From assembly GCF_022414535.1 (NCBI RefSeq), contig NZ_JADWYM010000007.1, positions 148,786 through 212,785 of the forward strand: 64,000 bases of DNA. The letters are read 5' to 3'. The notes under the pieces are model-generated. The model had not been told where the DNA came from. It worked only from the letters and a program-made list of their open reading frames with translations, and did no database searches. This DNA comes from Streptomyces sp. MUM 2J (GTDB lineage: Bacteria; Actinomycetota; Actinomycetes; Streptomycetales; Streptomycetaceae). Made by a program: the position numbers and the translations under genes. Positions 43,531 to 53,096 of this stretch are shown piece by piece (within the stretch, counting starts at the first letter, position 1; each line of letters starts with the position of its first letter).

Positions 43531-45810
43531 ATGCCGACCTATCACGAAGTGATGGCCACTGATCTGTCGGCGCTGACGACGGCGGCGCAGAAGTGGGACG
43601 ACATGGCCAAGGACCTCCACGACAACGTGGAGCCCTCGTACCGGGACGACGTGCACGGCATCTCGCTGGGTGGGCCGGTCTGGAGCGGCTTGAGCGCGAA
43701 CGCGGCCAACACGCGCTTCGATGTCACGCTCAGGGAGATTCAGGCCGCGCAGACGGAGGCCAGGGCCGTCGCCTCGCTGCTGCGGGACGCCCATACCCAG
43801 TTCGTCGACCTCAAGATGCGTGTGGCGCGGGCCCGTGACGACGCGATCGAGGCCGGGATGAAGGTCTCCGACCAGGGCGTGTGTCACTTCGACTTTTCGA
43901 AGGTGAGTCAGCAGGAAGCTTTCGCCATCCATCACGACCCGGACCTGCCCGAGACCGAGCGGTCGTGGACCGCGCACATCGATGCTGCGGTCCGGGCGGT
44001 CGCCGACGCGGACGAGGGCGTGAAGATCGCCTTGAACGCGGTGGTGAAGGACAGCGACCCGCTTCACGGAATGCCGGGCGGGTTCAACGCCGGCGCCAAG
44101 GGCGACATCGAGTCGTACGAGGAGGACGCGATCGAGGGCGTCGCCCGGCGGGTGGCCGACGGCGAGGAGGTCTCCGCCGAGGAGATGGAGCAGTTGCGGC
44201 GGGCGCTGCGTGACAACCGCGGTGACAGGGCGTTCAGCCAGGAGCTGCTGCACGATCTCGGCCCGCAGGCGGTGATCAAACTGGGCAACGAGCTCAACGA
44301 CCGGTTCCAGGACGCCGACGGTGCGCAGAGGCTCCAGCTGGCCGAGACGGAGAAGAACCTCGCCAACTCCGTGGCCACGGCGACGGCCGTGCCCGGGAGC
44401 GTGAAGGACATGCCGCCCGGCTCGCCCGCGTTCGCCGCCTGGGTGAACAGCAAGGACGGCTCCTTCTACAGGGAGTGGACGGAAGGGATGAAGAAGGAGG
44501 GGACGAAGAACTTCGGCCCCAACACCAATCCCCTGTACGGCTATCAGTCCTACGTCAGCCTGATGCAGCACGCCGACCAGGACTTCGACGACCAGTTCCT
44601 GTACGACCTGGGCGACCGGATGATCCGGGCCGAGAAGGACCACCCGGGCATCTTCACCATGTGGGGTCCCGGCCACAAGGGCGTGGAGACGGACGCTGTG
44701 GACGGCGTCCTCGACCTGATGAGCCGTAACCCGGACGCCGCGACGGCGTTCTTCGACCCGCAGGGCAACGGCTCGGGATCCGACCATGTCGGCAACGACC
44801 ATGTGAAGTACCTGGCGGGCAGTGGCGACGGCGCACGAGAGTGGCCGAAGAACACGATCACGGGCATCAGCGTGACCGATCTGGACGATCCGACCAGCCG
44901 CATCGGCCTCGGCCGGGCCCTGGAGGCGGCGACCACGGGCCACGAGCCGCTTCACGAGGGCGAACCGGGCGGCAGGCCGAGTGCGCACACCGCCGCGCAG
45001 GCCCGCGTCATGCAGGCCGCGATCAACATCCTTGACGCCGGCGCCGGTGGCGAGGACGTCCACGCCAATCTGCGCAGGCCGTTGGGGCACGCCATGGCCG
45101 ACTACGCGGCGGACAACCACAACATCCTCGCCGAGAACGGCACCAAGTACGGCAGCCCCGAGGGCAAGGACGAGATCTGGACCGACGGCGACAAGGCCGG
45201 AATCACCGTCGGCAAGGACAGCCTGATGCGTGTCATGCGCGGCCTGTCCGCCGACGACCAGACCTACGCGCTGTTGCAGGACACCCAACGTCACTACGCC
45301 ATGGACCAGTTGACGCATGCTCCGGAGTCGGCAGGTGCCGGCAACGACGCCTGGAAGAACCCCGCACGCGACCTTGGCGCGGTGACCGGGGCGATGAACT
45401 CCATCGGCTCCGACGTCATCCTCGACGAGCGCGACGGGAAGATCGCCGCCGTCAACGACATGGCCCGGTACGCCTACCACTTCGCGGGCGCCCCCGTCAC
45501 CGGCCTGCCCGTGTTCGGCGACACGACGCAGCGCCTGATCGACGCGGCCACCTACGAGTGGTCCAAGGACGTAGCGGACGCGGCGAGTTCACAGGCGCAG
45601 GAGAACAACTCGGCCCACTACGCGTCCGGTGTCAACGGCACGTACGACATGATCGACCGCTGGGCCGAGGAACGCGGCGTGGACATCCACGCCCAGACCA
45701 ACTCCGGGCACGACCCCGACTGGGACGCGTGGCAGGCGATGCGGGACGAGGCCAAGCAGTCGTACGGAGCGTCGCGCGGAGACGCGGCCGTCTATCTCGG
45801 TTGGGAGTAG
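43531..45810 (+). CDS. Large DUF6571-type protein with WXG-like N-terminus
   Basis: A 759-aa, mostly helical protein without signal peptide or membrane helix. Residues 5-110 form a helical pair with W51-S-G53 at the turn, as in WXG100/LXG type VII secretion substrates. The remainder (FDFSKVSQQEAFAIHHDPD, YGYQSYVSLMQHADQDFDD, NITGISVTDL-like segment) matches the large actinobacterial DUF6571 proteins. No toxin motif is recognised at the C-terminus. The ATG follows a G-rich ribosome site. It is followed 6 bases later by a membrane protein and then a small WXG-like protein, so it is probably an ESX-type secreted protein with partners. Confidence 0.8.
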   Translation: MPTYHEVMATDLSALTTAAQKWDDMAKDLHDNVEPSYRDDVHGISLGGPVWSGLSANAANTRFDVTLREIQAAQTEARAVASLLRDAHTQFVDLKMRVARARDDAIEAGMKVSDQGVCHFDFSKVSQQEAFAIHHDPDLPETERSWTAHIDAAVRAVADADEGVKIALNAVVKDSDPLHGMPGGFNAGAKGDIESYEEDAIEGVARRVADGEEVSAEEMEQLRRALRDNRGDRAFSQELLHDLGPQAVIKLGNELNDRFQDADGAQRLQLAETEKNLANSVATATAVPGSVKDMPPGSPAFAAWVNSKDGSFYREWTEGMKKEGTKNFGPNTNPLYGYQSYVSLMQHADQDFDDQFLYDLGDRMIRAEKDHPGIFTMWGPGHKGVETDAVDGVLDLMSRNPDAATAFFDPQGNGSGSDHVGNDHVKYLAGSGDGAREWPKNTITGISVTDLDDPTSRIGLGRALEAATTGHEPLHEGEPGGRPSAHTAAQARVMQAAINILDAGAGGEDVHANLRRPLGHAMADYAADNHNILAENGTKYGSPEGKDEIWTDGDKAGITVGKDSLMRVMRGLSADDQTYALLQDTQRHYAMDQLTHAPESAGAGNDAWKNPARDLGAVTGAMNSIGSDVILDERDGKIAAVNDMARYAYHFAGAPVTGLPVFGDTTQRLIDAATYEWSKDVADAASSQAQENNSAHYASGVNGTYDMIDRWAEERGVDIHAQTNSGHDPDWDAWQAMRDEAKQSYGASRGDAAVYLGWE

Positions 45811-45816
45811 GACACG

Positions 45817-46827
45817 GTGGACAACACGCAGTCGGTGGACGACACGGCGGTCGGCGATCCGCCCCGGCGACGATCCCGCCGGGGGGCCTGGACCGCCGGT
45901 GCGGCCGCGATGGCCGTGCTCCTGGGCGGGGCGTTCGCGTACTTCAACACGAACGTCCTCAACTCCGGTCGGATCTGTCACGGTTGGGTGACTCCCGACG
46001 AGGCGGCCCGGGCCCTGGGCGGTGGCCTCGGCAGAGTGTCGGCCTCCGAGGACTCGGCCACCACATGCACGATCCGGCAGGCCGGGTGGCTGCCGGGACA
46101 GGACAAGCGCCTCAGTCTGCGCAGCGTGACGGAGCAGGCCGGTTTCCCCTTCCGAAGGGGCACCTGGGAGATCTCCGCGGACCGACACGTCATGTCGGGC
46201 GGCACACACGGCGCGTACGACGCCTACGGCGGGTGGGCGCTGTTGCCGGCCGCCTGCGCGAAGTCCGGTGACAGTCAGGGAGCGAGCCCGGTCCTGCACG
46301 CCAGCGTCACCAGTCAGGACACCACAGGCGACGCAGACGGCATGCGGGATCTGCTGGCAGCGGCCTCACGTGCCCTGATCGACGGGTCCGCCGGCTGCGC
46401 CGCGCCCGGCTACGGTGACGCGGTCACCCGTACACTGGCGCCGTCGCCCGCCCGGGCAGCGGATCTCGACAAGGTGTGCGGCATCGCAGGGTTCCAGCTC
46501 GCGAAGGCGCAAGGGCCCACGGGCCGCCGTGTGATCGAGCAGGTCATCGGATCGCCTGACCGGGGCAGCCTGTACTGCGACCTCTCGTTCGACGGTGACA
46601 AGGACGGCGCCTTCGCCCACCTCGCCGTCGTCAGCGATCCCGCTCTCGCCGCCGCCTTCACCGGACGCGACGTCAATCGGGCCGAGTGCGCGGGCAGGGC
46701 CACGGTCTTCGCGCTCGACCTCAGGTACTTCGACGCATCCGAACGTGCCGCCACACACCTGCCGGACGCGGCAGGGTTCACCGAGGAGTTCACCGAGGCG
46801 GCCGGCACGGCCATGCGGTGCGCGTGA
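45817..46827 (+). CDS. Single-pass membrane protein with duplicated Cys-paired domain
   Basis: A 336-aa protein starting with GTG 6 bases after the DUF6571 gene. One membrane helix lies at about 24-45 after a basic stretch (RRRSRRGAW), so the rest is outside the cell. The outer part looks like two related modules: ICHGWVTPDEAARALG with TTCTIR, and later VCGIAGFQLAKAQG with YCDLSF. Each has a cysteine pair, loosely like DUF3558 lipoproteins. It probably assists the adjoining WXG-type proteins at the membrane. Confidence 0.75.
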   Translation: MDNTQSVDDTAVGDPPRRRSRRGAWTAGAAAMAVLLGGAFAYFNTNVLNSGRICHGWVTPDEAARALGGGLGRVSASEDSATTCTIRQAGWLPGQDKRLSLRSVTEQAGFPFRRGTWEISADRHVMSGGTHGAYDAYGGWALLPAACAKSGDSQGASPVLHASVTSQDTTGDADGMRDLLAAASRALIDGSAGCAAPGYGDAVTRTLAPSPARAADLDKVCGIAGFQLAKAQGPTGRRVIEQVIGSPDRGSLYCDLSFDGDKDGAFAHLAVVSDPALAAAFTGRDVNRAECAGRATVFALDLRYFDASERAATHLPDAAGFTEEFTEAAGTAMRCA

Positions 46828-46862
46828 CGCAGCCAACCGGCGCAAGGGGGAGGAGACACGCG

Positions 46863-47276
46863 ATGGGCGATGTCGGCATGCAGCTCAACCAGGTACCGAT
46901 GGATCCGGGCGGGACAGGCGGGAACGGCGGCAGCGCGCAGGGTCCCTGCCTCGCCTCCACCCCGGCGGAGAAGAAGAAGGCCGCCAGATCCATCGAGGTC
47001 ACCATCGAGCCGGGCACCCGCAGGGCGGGCGACCTGGCGGACGAGGCGACCGGCACCGCGATCAAGGCGTTCTCCGCCAGGGACGGAGACGGCTGGGCGA
47101 CCTCGGGCGCCCTCAGGGCCGCACACGACACCTGGGGTACTCAGGTTCAGGCCCTGCTGACCCGGCTGGGCGGTGAGAAGGAGTCGCTCCGCGCCACGAA
47201 CACCCTGCTCAGCGGAACGGACCACCAGGTCGGCGGCGGCTCCCGGCGAATAACCTCGCCTCTGGACGGCTACTAG
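46863..47276 (+). CDS. Small WXG/ESX-like protein
   Basis: A 137-aa protein with a disordered N-terminus (PMDPGGTGGNGGSAQG) and a helical C-terminal part with W-x-x-S and TWGTQVQALLTRLGGEKESL, as in ESX-1-type WXG proteins. The ATG is preceded by GGGGGAGGAG. As the third gene of the operon it is a likely partner or chaperone for the DUF6571 protein. The assignment rests on size, helix pattern and context. Confidence 0.7.
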   Translation: MGDVGMQLNQVPMDPGGTGGNGGSAQGPCLASTPAEKKKAARSIEVTIEPGTRRAGDLADEATGTAIKAFSARDGDGWATSGALRAAHDTWGTQVQALLTRLGGEKESLRATNTLLSGTDHQVGGGSRRITSPLDGY

Positions 47277-47443
47277 TGCCGGCGGCCCCTGGTGCCGCGC
47301 GGATCAGCGCCGGTGCGTGACTCGCTCGGGCCGCGGAGGCCGTGGTCCGCCGCGCCGCAGGGGAGCTGCTGGGCACGGGGCGTACGGGTCCTGGCCGGTG
47401 GCCTCGACCGCGGCGGGTACGACGCGTTGGCCGACTCCGCCCG

Positions 47444-47860
47444 TCAGCGGGCGTCGCGCATCAACTCCGCCAGGTGGTGGTCCAGATCGAGCTGCACGTG
47501 CTCCAGGCCGACCGGCACCAGGGCGCCGGTCGCTTCCAGGAACCGGCGGATGTCGGAGGAGTGGACATGGACGACCGCGGTGCCCTCCGGAGCGTGGAAC
47601 TCCAGGACCGTGCGGTCGAACCCGTACGGCCACACCCGGACGTCGCCGTGGCCCTCGGGGCCGTCGAGGCCGGCCGCGAGCAACTCACGGGCGAAGGTCC
47701 AGCAGACGTCCACGCCCTCCAGCGTGGCCGGGGCGGGGAAGGTCATGCGGACCGCGAAGGGGTCCCGCCGGTCGTAGTGCAGCGTGGCGGGGATGTTCGG
47801 CATGCGGGGCGCGGCGGCGACGAGCCGCGCCTCGACGGGCTGCGCGATGACGGTGGACAA
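47444..47860 (-). CDS. ssgD: SsgA-like sporulation/cell-wall protein (SALP)
   Basis: A 138-aa SsgA-family protein found only in morphologically complex actinomycetes, where members guide septation and wall synthesis. Family blocks are RLVAAAPRMPNIPATLHYD, DPFAVRMTFPAPATLEGV, WTFARELLAAGL and DVRVWPYGFDRTVLEFHAPEG. The only fitting start is the rare TTG at 47860, with GGGAG 9 bases upstream. The name ssgD (lateral wall integrity in S. coelicolor) is inferred from neighbouring genes. Confidence 0.88.
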   Translation of the reverse strand: MSTVIAQPVEARLVAAAPRMPNIPATLHYDRRDPFAVRMTFPAPATLEGVDVCWTFARELLAAGLDGPEGHGDVRVWPYGFDRTVLEFHAPEGTAVVHVHSSDIRRFLEATGALVPVGLEHVQLDLDHHLAELMRDAR

Positions 47861-48054
47861 CGCCTTGCTCCCTTGTGACGGCTCGGCCCTGGACGGGTGG
47901 AGGGCACCGGCACTTCAACAGACGTAGGAACCGGCCCCAGCGTGCACCCCGGAGCCGAGTGACCTCTGTCACCGCAGTCGTGCGCAGCCGCGGCCGGGCA
48001 GCCGGTTCCGCCGTGGCCGGTGAGGGCTCGTAGCGTCCCGGGGAGCCGCCGGGC

Positions 48055-48351
48055 TCAGCCGAGCGTCTCCCGGAAGGCGGCCAGCGCGGGCGTTGTCCTG
48101 GTGGCGATGAACTCGGTGATCCGGTAGGTGCAGACCCCCGCGACGACGAACGGGTCGCCGGCGGTGAGTTCCTCGACCCGTGCCCGGCTCTCGGCCACGG
48201 CGAGGATGATCCCGCCCTCGCGGGGCTCCTTGCGGCCCGACGCCAGGAAGGTCCCCCGGGCGTAGTGCCCGTCGAGCCACGCCACGTGCGCGTCGAGAAG
48301 AGCGTCCACGGCGTCGAGTGGGGCGATGTAGTCCAGCTCCAGTACGAACAT
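48055..48351 (-). CDS. YciI-like protein
   Basis: A 98-aa cytosolic protein of the YCII family (FVLELDYIAPLDAVDALLDA, HVAWLDGHY, FLASGRKEP, GDPFVVAGV). The His/Asp pair of the family is in H-x-x-WLD. Function is poorly known. There is no ribosome site; TAGGCT on the minus strand (48364-48359) lies 7 bases before the ATG, so the mRNA is probably leaderless. It is divergent from endonuclease V. Confidence 0.85.
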   Translation of the reverse strand: MFVLELDYIAPLDAVDALLDAHVAWLDGHYARGTFLASGRKEPREGGIILAVAESRARVEELTAGDPFVVAGVCTYRITEFIATRTTPALAAFRETLG

Positions 48352-48358
48352 GATCGAG

Positions 48359-48391
48359 AGCCTACGGCGTCCGGGTGGCGCCCCGTAGGCT
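48359..48391. promoter_or_regulatory. Back-to-back TAGGCT -10 boxes of two leaderless genes
   Basis: The minus-strand TAGGCT (48364-48359) serves the YciI-like gene and the plus-strand TAGGCT (48386-48391) serves endonuclease V, 7 and 9 bases before the two ATGs. Only 49 bases separate the start codons, so the -35 regions must overlap the opposite transcript. Confidence 0.7.
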
Positions 48392-48400
48392 CGCCCCATC

Positions 48401-49120
48401 ATGACCGTGCGCATTCCCGCGGGATGGCCCGCGACCGAGGAGGAGGCCCGCGCCGTCCAGGACGAGCTGCGGGCCCGAGTGGTGATCGACGAGCCGGGAC
48501 CGGAACCGGGGACCGGGCATGTCACCGGTGTCGACGTCGCCTACGACGACGAACGGGACGTCGTCGTGGCGGCGGCCGTCGTCCTGGACGCGGCCAGCCT
48601 CGACGTCGCGGCCGAGGCCACCGCGGTCGGCCGGGTGTCCTTCCCCTACGTGCCCGGTCTGCTCGCGTTCCGGGAGATTCCCGCGGTGCTGGCGGCGCTG
48701 GACGCCCTGCCCCGTCCGCCCGGCCTGGTCGTGTGCGACGGCTACGGCCTCGCCCACCCGCGCCGCTTCGGCCTGGCCAGCCACCTCGGCGTGCTCACCG
48801 GCCTGCCGGTGATCGGGGTGGCCAAGAACCCGTTCACCTTCTCGTACGACGATCCCGGCCCACGGCGCGGCTCCTCCTCGCCGTTGCTCGCGGGCGAGGA
48901 GGTGGTCGGCCGGGCCCTGCGCACCCGGGACGGGGTCAAGCCGGTCTTCGTGTCCGTGGGGCACCGCGTCGCCCTGGGCAACGCCTGCGCCCACGTCCTG
49001 GCGCTCACCCCGGCCCACCGCCTGCCCGAGACGACCCGCCGGGCGGACTCCCTGTGCCGGCGGGCGCTTCGGGAGGCGACGACCCGGCGGGCACCCACGC
49101 CCCGCGGGCCCGAGGCGTAG
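48401..49120 (+). CDS. nfi: Endonuclease V
   Basis: A 239-aa DNA repair enzyme that cuts 3' to deoxyinosine and other deaminated bases. Family features are GVDVAYDDE with the catalytic Asp, YVPGLLAFREIPAVL (wedge region), VCDGYGLAHPRRFGLASHLG and VIGVAKNPF. Near the end PVFVSVGHRVALGNAC matches the conserved (Y/F)VSxGHRisL block. The ATG at 48401 starts a probably leaderless mRNA. Confidence 0.95.
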   Translation: MTVRIPAGWPATEEEARAVQDELRARVVIDEPGPEPGTGHVTGVDVAYDDERDVVVAAAVVLDAASLDVAAEATAVGRVSFPYVPGLLAFREIPAVLAALDALPRPPGLVVCDGYGLAHPRRFGLASHLGVLTGLPVIGVAKNPFTFSYDDPGPRRGSSSPLLAGEEVVGRALRTRDGVKPVFVSVGHRVALGNACAHVLALTPAHRLPETTRRADSLCRRALREATTRRAPTPRGPEA

Positions 49121-49221
49121 GCTCTTGCACCGGCACCGCGGCGGCGGGTGGGGCCGGACGCCGCCGGACCGGCCCGCTCGCGGGGTCCGCCCCCGACGCG
49201 CCCGCTCCCGGGGCGACTTCG

Positions 49222-50400
49222 TCAGCGCTGCGCCGCCACCCGGAACCGCAGGCCCGCCGCCCGCAGCCGTTCGACCAGTGTGTCGCCCATGGCCACCGCC
49301 GTGGTCACCTGCCCCGCTGTCGGTGGCAGGTCGTCGAGGGCAAGGCAGAGCGCCGACTCGGCGAGCATCTTCGCCGTCTCGCCGTAGCCGGGGTCGCCGC
49401 CGGAGACCTCGGTGAGGACGCGCCGACCGCCGCCCTCACCGACGAAGCGCACCGTGAACCAGCTCCGCGCCCGCTTCTCGGCGTCCGGCCCCTCGCCCGG
49501 CTTCAGCCGGTCCGACAGCCAGCGCCGGGCGGGCGGCACCTGCGCCGCGGCGAACAGCGCCCCGACGGCCGCGACCCCGCCCAGCGCCATGGGCAGATGC
49601 CGTACCGCGGCGTAGTGGCGGTAGCGGAAGTCGGGACCGTAGGCGGCGAGCTTCTGGGCCGAGCGGCGCACGATCTGCGGGTCGATGGTCGGCAGGGGCA
49701 GCGCCCAGGCGCCCACCTCCCTGGCGAACCGGGGCGCCCCAGCCGGGGCCTGCGCCCGGCGGCCGAGCAGCCTCGGCTCGTGCCGCCTGCGCTCCCGCGC
49801 GGCGGCCAGCAGGTGCCCACCGCGCGCGAACTGGTTCAGCGCCGAGGCGAGGGTGCCGCCGGAGAACGTCGCGTCGGCGGTCACGAAGCCGTCCACCGCC
49901 AGCGGCACGCCCTTGGGCAGGTGCCGCACGGTGTACAGGACGCCCAGGTCATGGGGGATCGAGTCGAACCCGCAGGCGTGCACCAGGCGGGCACCCGTCT
50001 CACGTGCGCGTGCGTCGTGGCGGACGTACATCAGGTCCACGAACTCCGGCTCGCCGGTCAGGTCGACGTAGTCGGCGCCGGTCTCGGCGCAGGCGGCGAC
50101 GAGTTGCTCGCCGTACCGGACGTAGGGGCCGACGGTCGTCGCCACCACGCGCGCCTGCTCGGCGAGAGCGCGCACCGAGGCGGGGTCGGAGACGTCCGCC
50201 GTCAGCACCCCCACCCGTTCGCCGTCCGGCAGCCGCTCCCGCAGTTGCGCCAGCTTCCGCTCGCTGCGGCCGGCGATCGCCCAGCGCAGGTCCTCGGGCG
50301 CGTGCGCGGCGAGGTACTCCGCGGTCAGGGTGCCGACGAAGCCGGTGGCTCCGAAGAGCACGATGTCGTACGGGCGATCCGTTTTTTTCAGCCTGCTCAT
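49222..50400 (-). CDS. Saccharopine-dehydrogenase-like trans-acting enoyl reductase family protein
   Basis: A 392-aa protein with an N-terminal Rossmann motif (DIVLFGATGFVGTLTAEYLA) and blocks seen in mycobacterial Rv2449c/Rv2953-type reductases (TTVGPYVRYGEQLVAACAE, YVDLTGEPEFV, CGFDSIPHDLGVL). In mycobacteria such proteins reduce polyketide-type lipids; here the substrate is unknown. A hydrophobic segment at about 270-295 (LPMALGGVAAVGALFAAAQV) may touch the membrane. The ATG follows GAGAGG. The fourth to sixth codons contain an A7 run. Confidence 0.88.
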   Translation of the reverse strand: MSRLKKTDRPYDIVLFGATGFVGTLTAEYLAAHAPEDLRWAIAGRSERKLAQLRERLPDGERVGVLTADVSDPASVRALAEQARVVATTVGPYVRYGEQLVAACAETGADYVDLTGEPEFVDLMYVRHDARARETGARLVHACGFDSIPHDLGVLYTVRHLPKGVPLAVDGFVTADATFSGGTLASALNQFARGGHLLAAARERRRHEPRLLGRRAQAPAGAPRFAREVGAWALPLPTIDPQIVRRSAQKLAAYGPDFRYRHYAAVRHLPMALGGVAAVGALFAAAQVPPARRWLSDRLKPGEGPDAEKRARSWFTVRFVGEGGGRRVLTEVSGGDPGYGETAKMLAESALCLALDDLPPTAGQVTTAVAMGDTLVERLRAAGLRFRVAAQR

Positions 50401-50545
50401 GACACCTCTCGATCCTGCGTCGGGCCGCTGTCGGGGGCCGAGGCTAGCGCGGGGCGACGGCCGCGGTGCGGGCGCCCCCGGTGCGACCGCGCGACACCAC
50501 GCCCGTCGCGTCGCTCCCCGGGCGGCCGTCCGCGCATCCATAATT

Positions 50546-50599
50546 GGCTAAGCGCTTGCTCGTCCGGGTCTTGTGCCCACTGGAACACGTTCTTAGCAT
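50546..50599 (+). promoter_or_regulatory. Promoter and palindromic operator of the fad operon
   Basis: TTGTGC (50571-50576) and TAGCAT (50594-50599) are 17 bases apart. Just upstream the palindrome CTAAGCGCTTGC holds a perfect AAGCGCTT core at 50550-50557, like sites of acyl-CoA-responsive TetR repressors. The first gene of the operon starts at 50640. Confidence 0.65.
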
Positions 50600-50639
50600 C
50601 ACTGGTGTTACATCGTTTGTGTCACAGCGAGGGGGCTGG

Positions 50640-51839
50640 ATGACAGCGGCACCGACAGCGGGGCAGGGCCCCCTCAGCGGCGTGCGCGTGGTGGAGCTGG
50701 CCGGGATCGGCCCGGGCCCCTTCGCCGCCATGCTGCTGGCCGACCTCGGCGCCGACGTCGTCCGCGTGGACCGTCCCGGCGGGCCCGGACTCGGCATCGA
50801 CCCCGCCTGCGACGTCACCAACCGCAACAAGCGCTCGGTCGTGGTCGACCTGAAGGCGGCCGACGGCCCCGCCCGCGTCCTCGACCTCGCAGCCCGCGCC
50901 GACGTCCTCATCGAGGGCTACCGCCCGGGCGTCGCCGAACGCCTCGGCGTCGGCCCCGCCGACTGCCACGCCCGCAACCCCCGACTCGTCTACGGCCGGA
51001 TGACCGGATGGGGCCAGCAGGGGCCGCTGGCCCAGCGCGCCGGCCACGACATCGGCTACATCGCCGTCACCGGCACCCTCGGCCTGATCGGCCGCGCCGA
51101 CCAGCCGCCGGCCGTCCCCGCGAACCTGGTCGGCGACTACGCGGGCGGCTCCCTCTACCTCGTCGTCGGCGTCCTCGCCGCCCTCCACCACGCACGCGCG
51201 GGCGGCACCGGGCAGGTCGTCGACGCCGCCATCGTCGACGGTGCCGCCCACCTGGCCTCCATGATCCACGGCATGCTCGCGGCCGGTGCCTGGCAGGACC
51301 GGCGCGGCGCCAACCTCCTGGACGGCGGCTGCCCGTACTACGGCACCTACGCCACCTCCGACGGGCAGTACATGGCCGTCGGCGCGCTGGAACCGCGGTT
51401 CTACGAGGAGTTCGTCCGCATCCTCGGCATCGAGGACCAGGCCCGTGCCCACGAGGACCCCTCGCGCTGGGGCGCCCTGCGCGAGGAGGTCGCCGCCCGG
51501 TTCCGGACCCGCACCAGGGACGAGTGGACCGCCCTGTTCGAGGGATCGGACGCGTGCGTGGCGCCCGTGCTGTCCCTGCGGGAGGCGCCGCACCACCCGC
51601 ATCTGGCGGCCCGCGGCACCTTCACCGACCACGCCGGCCTCACCCAGCCCGCCCCCGCGCCCCGCTTCTCGGCGACCCCGACCGCCGTCCGCACCGGTCC
51701 CGCCCGGCCCGGCGCCCACACGGCGGACGTGGCCCGCGACTGGGACGTACCCCACCTGCTTCCCCCGCCCGGAAACCCGGCCGCGCACCCGCACGCGGGA
51801 ACCACGCCCGGTCACCCTCAGCGAAAGGCCACCTCGTGA
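50640..51839 (+). CDS. CaiB/BaiF family CoA transferase (alpha-methylacyl-CoA racemase-like)
   Basis: A 399-aa family III CoA transferase or acyl-CoA racemase. Blocks are [49 protein letters not shown] and [10 protein letters not shown] with the catalytic Asp in AGHDIGY. Similarity is closest to alpha-methylacyl-CoA racemases, which prepare methyl-branched acyl-CoAs for beta-oxidation. The last 60 residues are Pro/His-rich. The ATG follows GAGGGGG. Its stop overlaps the next start as GTGA. Confidence 0.9.
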   Translation: MTAAPTAGQGPLSGVRVVELAGIGPGPFAAMLLADLGADVVRVDRPGGPGLGIDPACDVTNRNKRSVVVDLKAADGPARVLDLAARADVLIEGYRPGVAERLGVGPADCHARNPRLVYGRMTGWGQQGPLAQRAGHDIGYIAVTGTLGLIGRADQPPAVPANLVGDYAGGSLYLVVGVLAALHHARAGGTGQVVDAAIVDGAAHLASMIHGMLAAGAWQDRRGANLLDGGCPYYGTYATSDGQYMAVGALEPRFYEEFVRILGIEDQARAHEDPSRWGALREEVAARFRTRTRDEWTALFEGSDACVAPVLSLREAPHHPHLAARGTFTDHAGLTQPAPAPRFSATPTAVRTGPARPGAHTADVARDWDVPHLLPPPGNPAAHPHAGTTPGHPQRKATS

Positions 51840-53050
51840 GCACCGAAGCGTACGTGTACGACGCGATCCGCACCCCGCGCGGGCGCGGCAAGGCAGACGG
51901 CGCCCTGCACGGCACCAAGCCCATCGACCTGGTCGTCGGTCTCATCCACGAGCTGCGCGACCGCTTCCCGGGCCTGGACCCGGCGGCGATCGACGACATC
52001 GTGCTCGGAGTCGTCGGCCCGGTCGGCGACCAGGGCTCCGACATCGCCCGCATCGCCGCGATCGCCGCCGGACTGCCGGACTCGGTCGCGGGCGTGCAGG
52101 AGAACCGCTTCTGCGCCTCGGGCCTGGAGGCCGTCAACCTGGCCGCCGCCAAGGTCCGGTCCGGCTGGGAGGACCTGATCCTCGCGGGCGGCGTCGAGTC
52201 CATGTCGCGCGTGCCCATGGCCTCCGACGGCGGCGCCTGGTTCAACGACCCCATGACCAACCTCGCCGTCAACTTCGTCCCGCAGGGCATCGGCGCCGAC
52301 CTCATCGCCACCATCGAGGGCTTCTCCCGCCGGGACGTCGACGAGTACGCGGCACTGTCGCAGGAACGGGCGGCCACCGCCTGGAAGGAAGGCCGCTTCG
52401 AGCGGTCCGTCGTCCCGGTGAAGGACCGCAGCGGACTGGTCGTCCTCGACCACGACGAGCACCCGCGCCCCGGCACCACCGCCGACTCCCTGGCGAAACT
52501 CAAGCCGTCCTTCGCGGACATCGGCGAACTCGGCGGCTTCGACGCCGTCGCCCTGCAGCAGTACCACTGGGTCGAGAAGATCGACCACGTCCACCACGCC
52601 GGCAACTCCTCCGGCATCGTCGACGGCGCCTCCCTCGTCGCGATCGGCTCCAGGGAGGTCGGAGAGCGCCACGGGCTGACCCCCCGCGCGCGGATCGTCT
52701 CCGCCGCGGTCTCCGGCTCCGAGCCGACCATCATGCTCACCGGGCCCGCGCCCGCCACCCGCAAGGCCCTCGCCAAGGCCGGGCTGACCATCGACGACAT
52801 CGACCTCGTCGAGATCAACGAGGCGTTCGCCGCGGTCGTCCTGCGCTTCGTCAAGGACATGGGCCTCAGCCTGGACAAGGTCAACGTCAACGGCGGCGCC
52901 ATCGCCCTGGGGCACCCTCTCGGGGCCACCGGCGCGATGATCCTCGGCACGCTCGTCGACGAGTTGGAGCGCCAGGACAAGCGTTACGGACTCGCCACGC
53001 TGTGCGTCGGCGGCGGCATGGGAATCGCCACCGTCGTCGAGCGCATCTGA
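51836..53050 (+). CDS. fadA: Acetyl-CoA C-acyltransferase (thiolase)
   Basis: A 404-aa degradative thiolase that cleaves 3-ketoacyl-CoA to acetyl-CoA and a shortened acyl-CoA. The nucleophile is C93 in [12 protein letters not shown]. The other catalytic blocks are [16 protein letters not shown] (His) and LCVGGGMG (acid/base Cys). [14 protein letters not shown] is also present. It starts with GTG in a GTGA overlap with the CoA transferase and lies 46 bases before fadB, so the three are one beta-oxidation operon. Confidence 0.95.
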   Translation: MSTEAYVYDAIRTPRGRGKADGALHGTKPIDLVVGLIHELRDRFPGLDPAAIDDIVLGVVGPVGDQGSDIARIAAIAAGLPDSVAGVQENRFCASGLEAVNLAAAKVRSGWEDLILAGGVESMSRVPMASDGGAWFNDPMTNLAVNFVPQGIGADLIATIEGFSRRDVDEYAALSQERAATAWKEGRFERSVVPVKDRSGLVVLDHDEHPRPGTTADSLAKLKPSFADIGELGGFDAVALQQYHWVEKIDHVHHAGNSSGIVDGASLVAIGSREVGERHGLTPRARIVSAAVSGSEPTIMLTGPAPATRKALAKAGLTIDDIDLVEINEAFAAVVLRFVKDMGLSLDKVNVNGGAIALGHPLGATGAMILGTLVDELERQDKRYGLATLCVGGGMGIATVVERI

Positions 53051-53096
53051 CCTCCTCCCCACGGATCACCACGGATCACCCACGGAGCCACATTCC

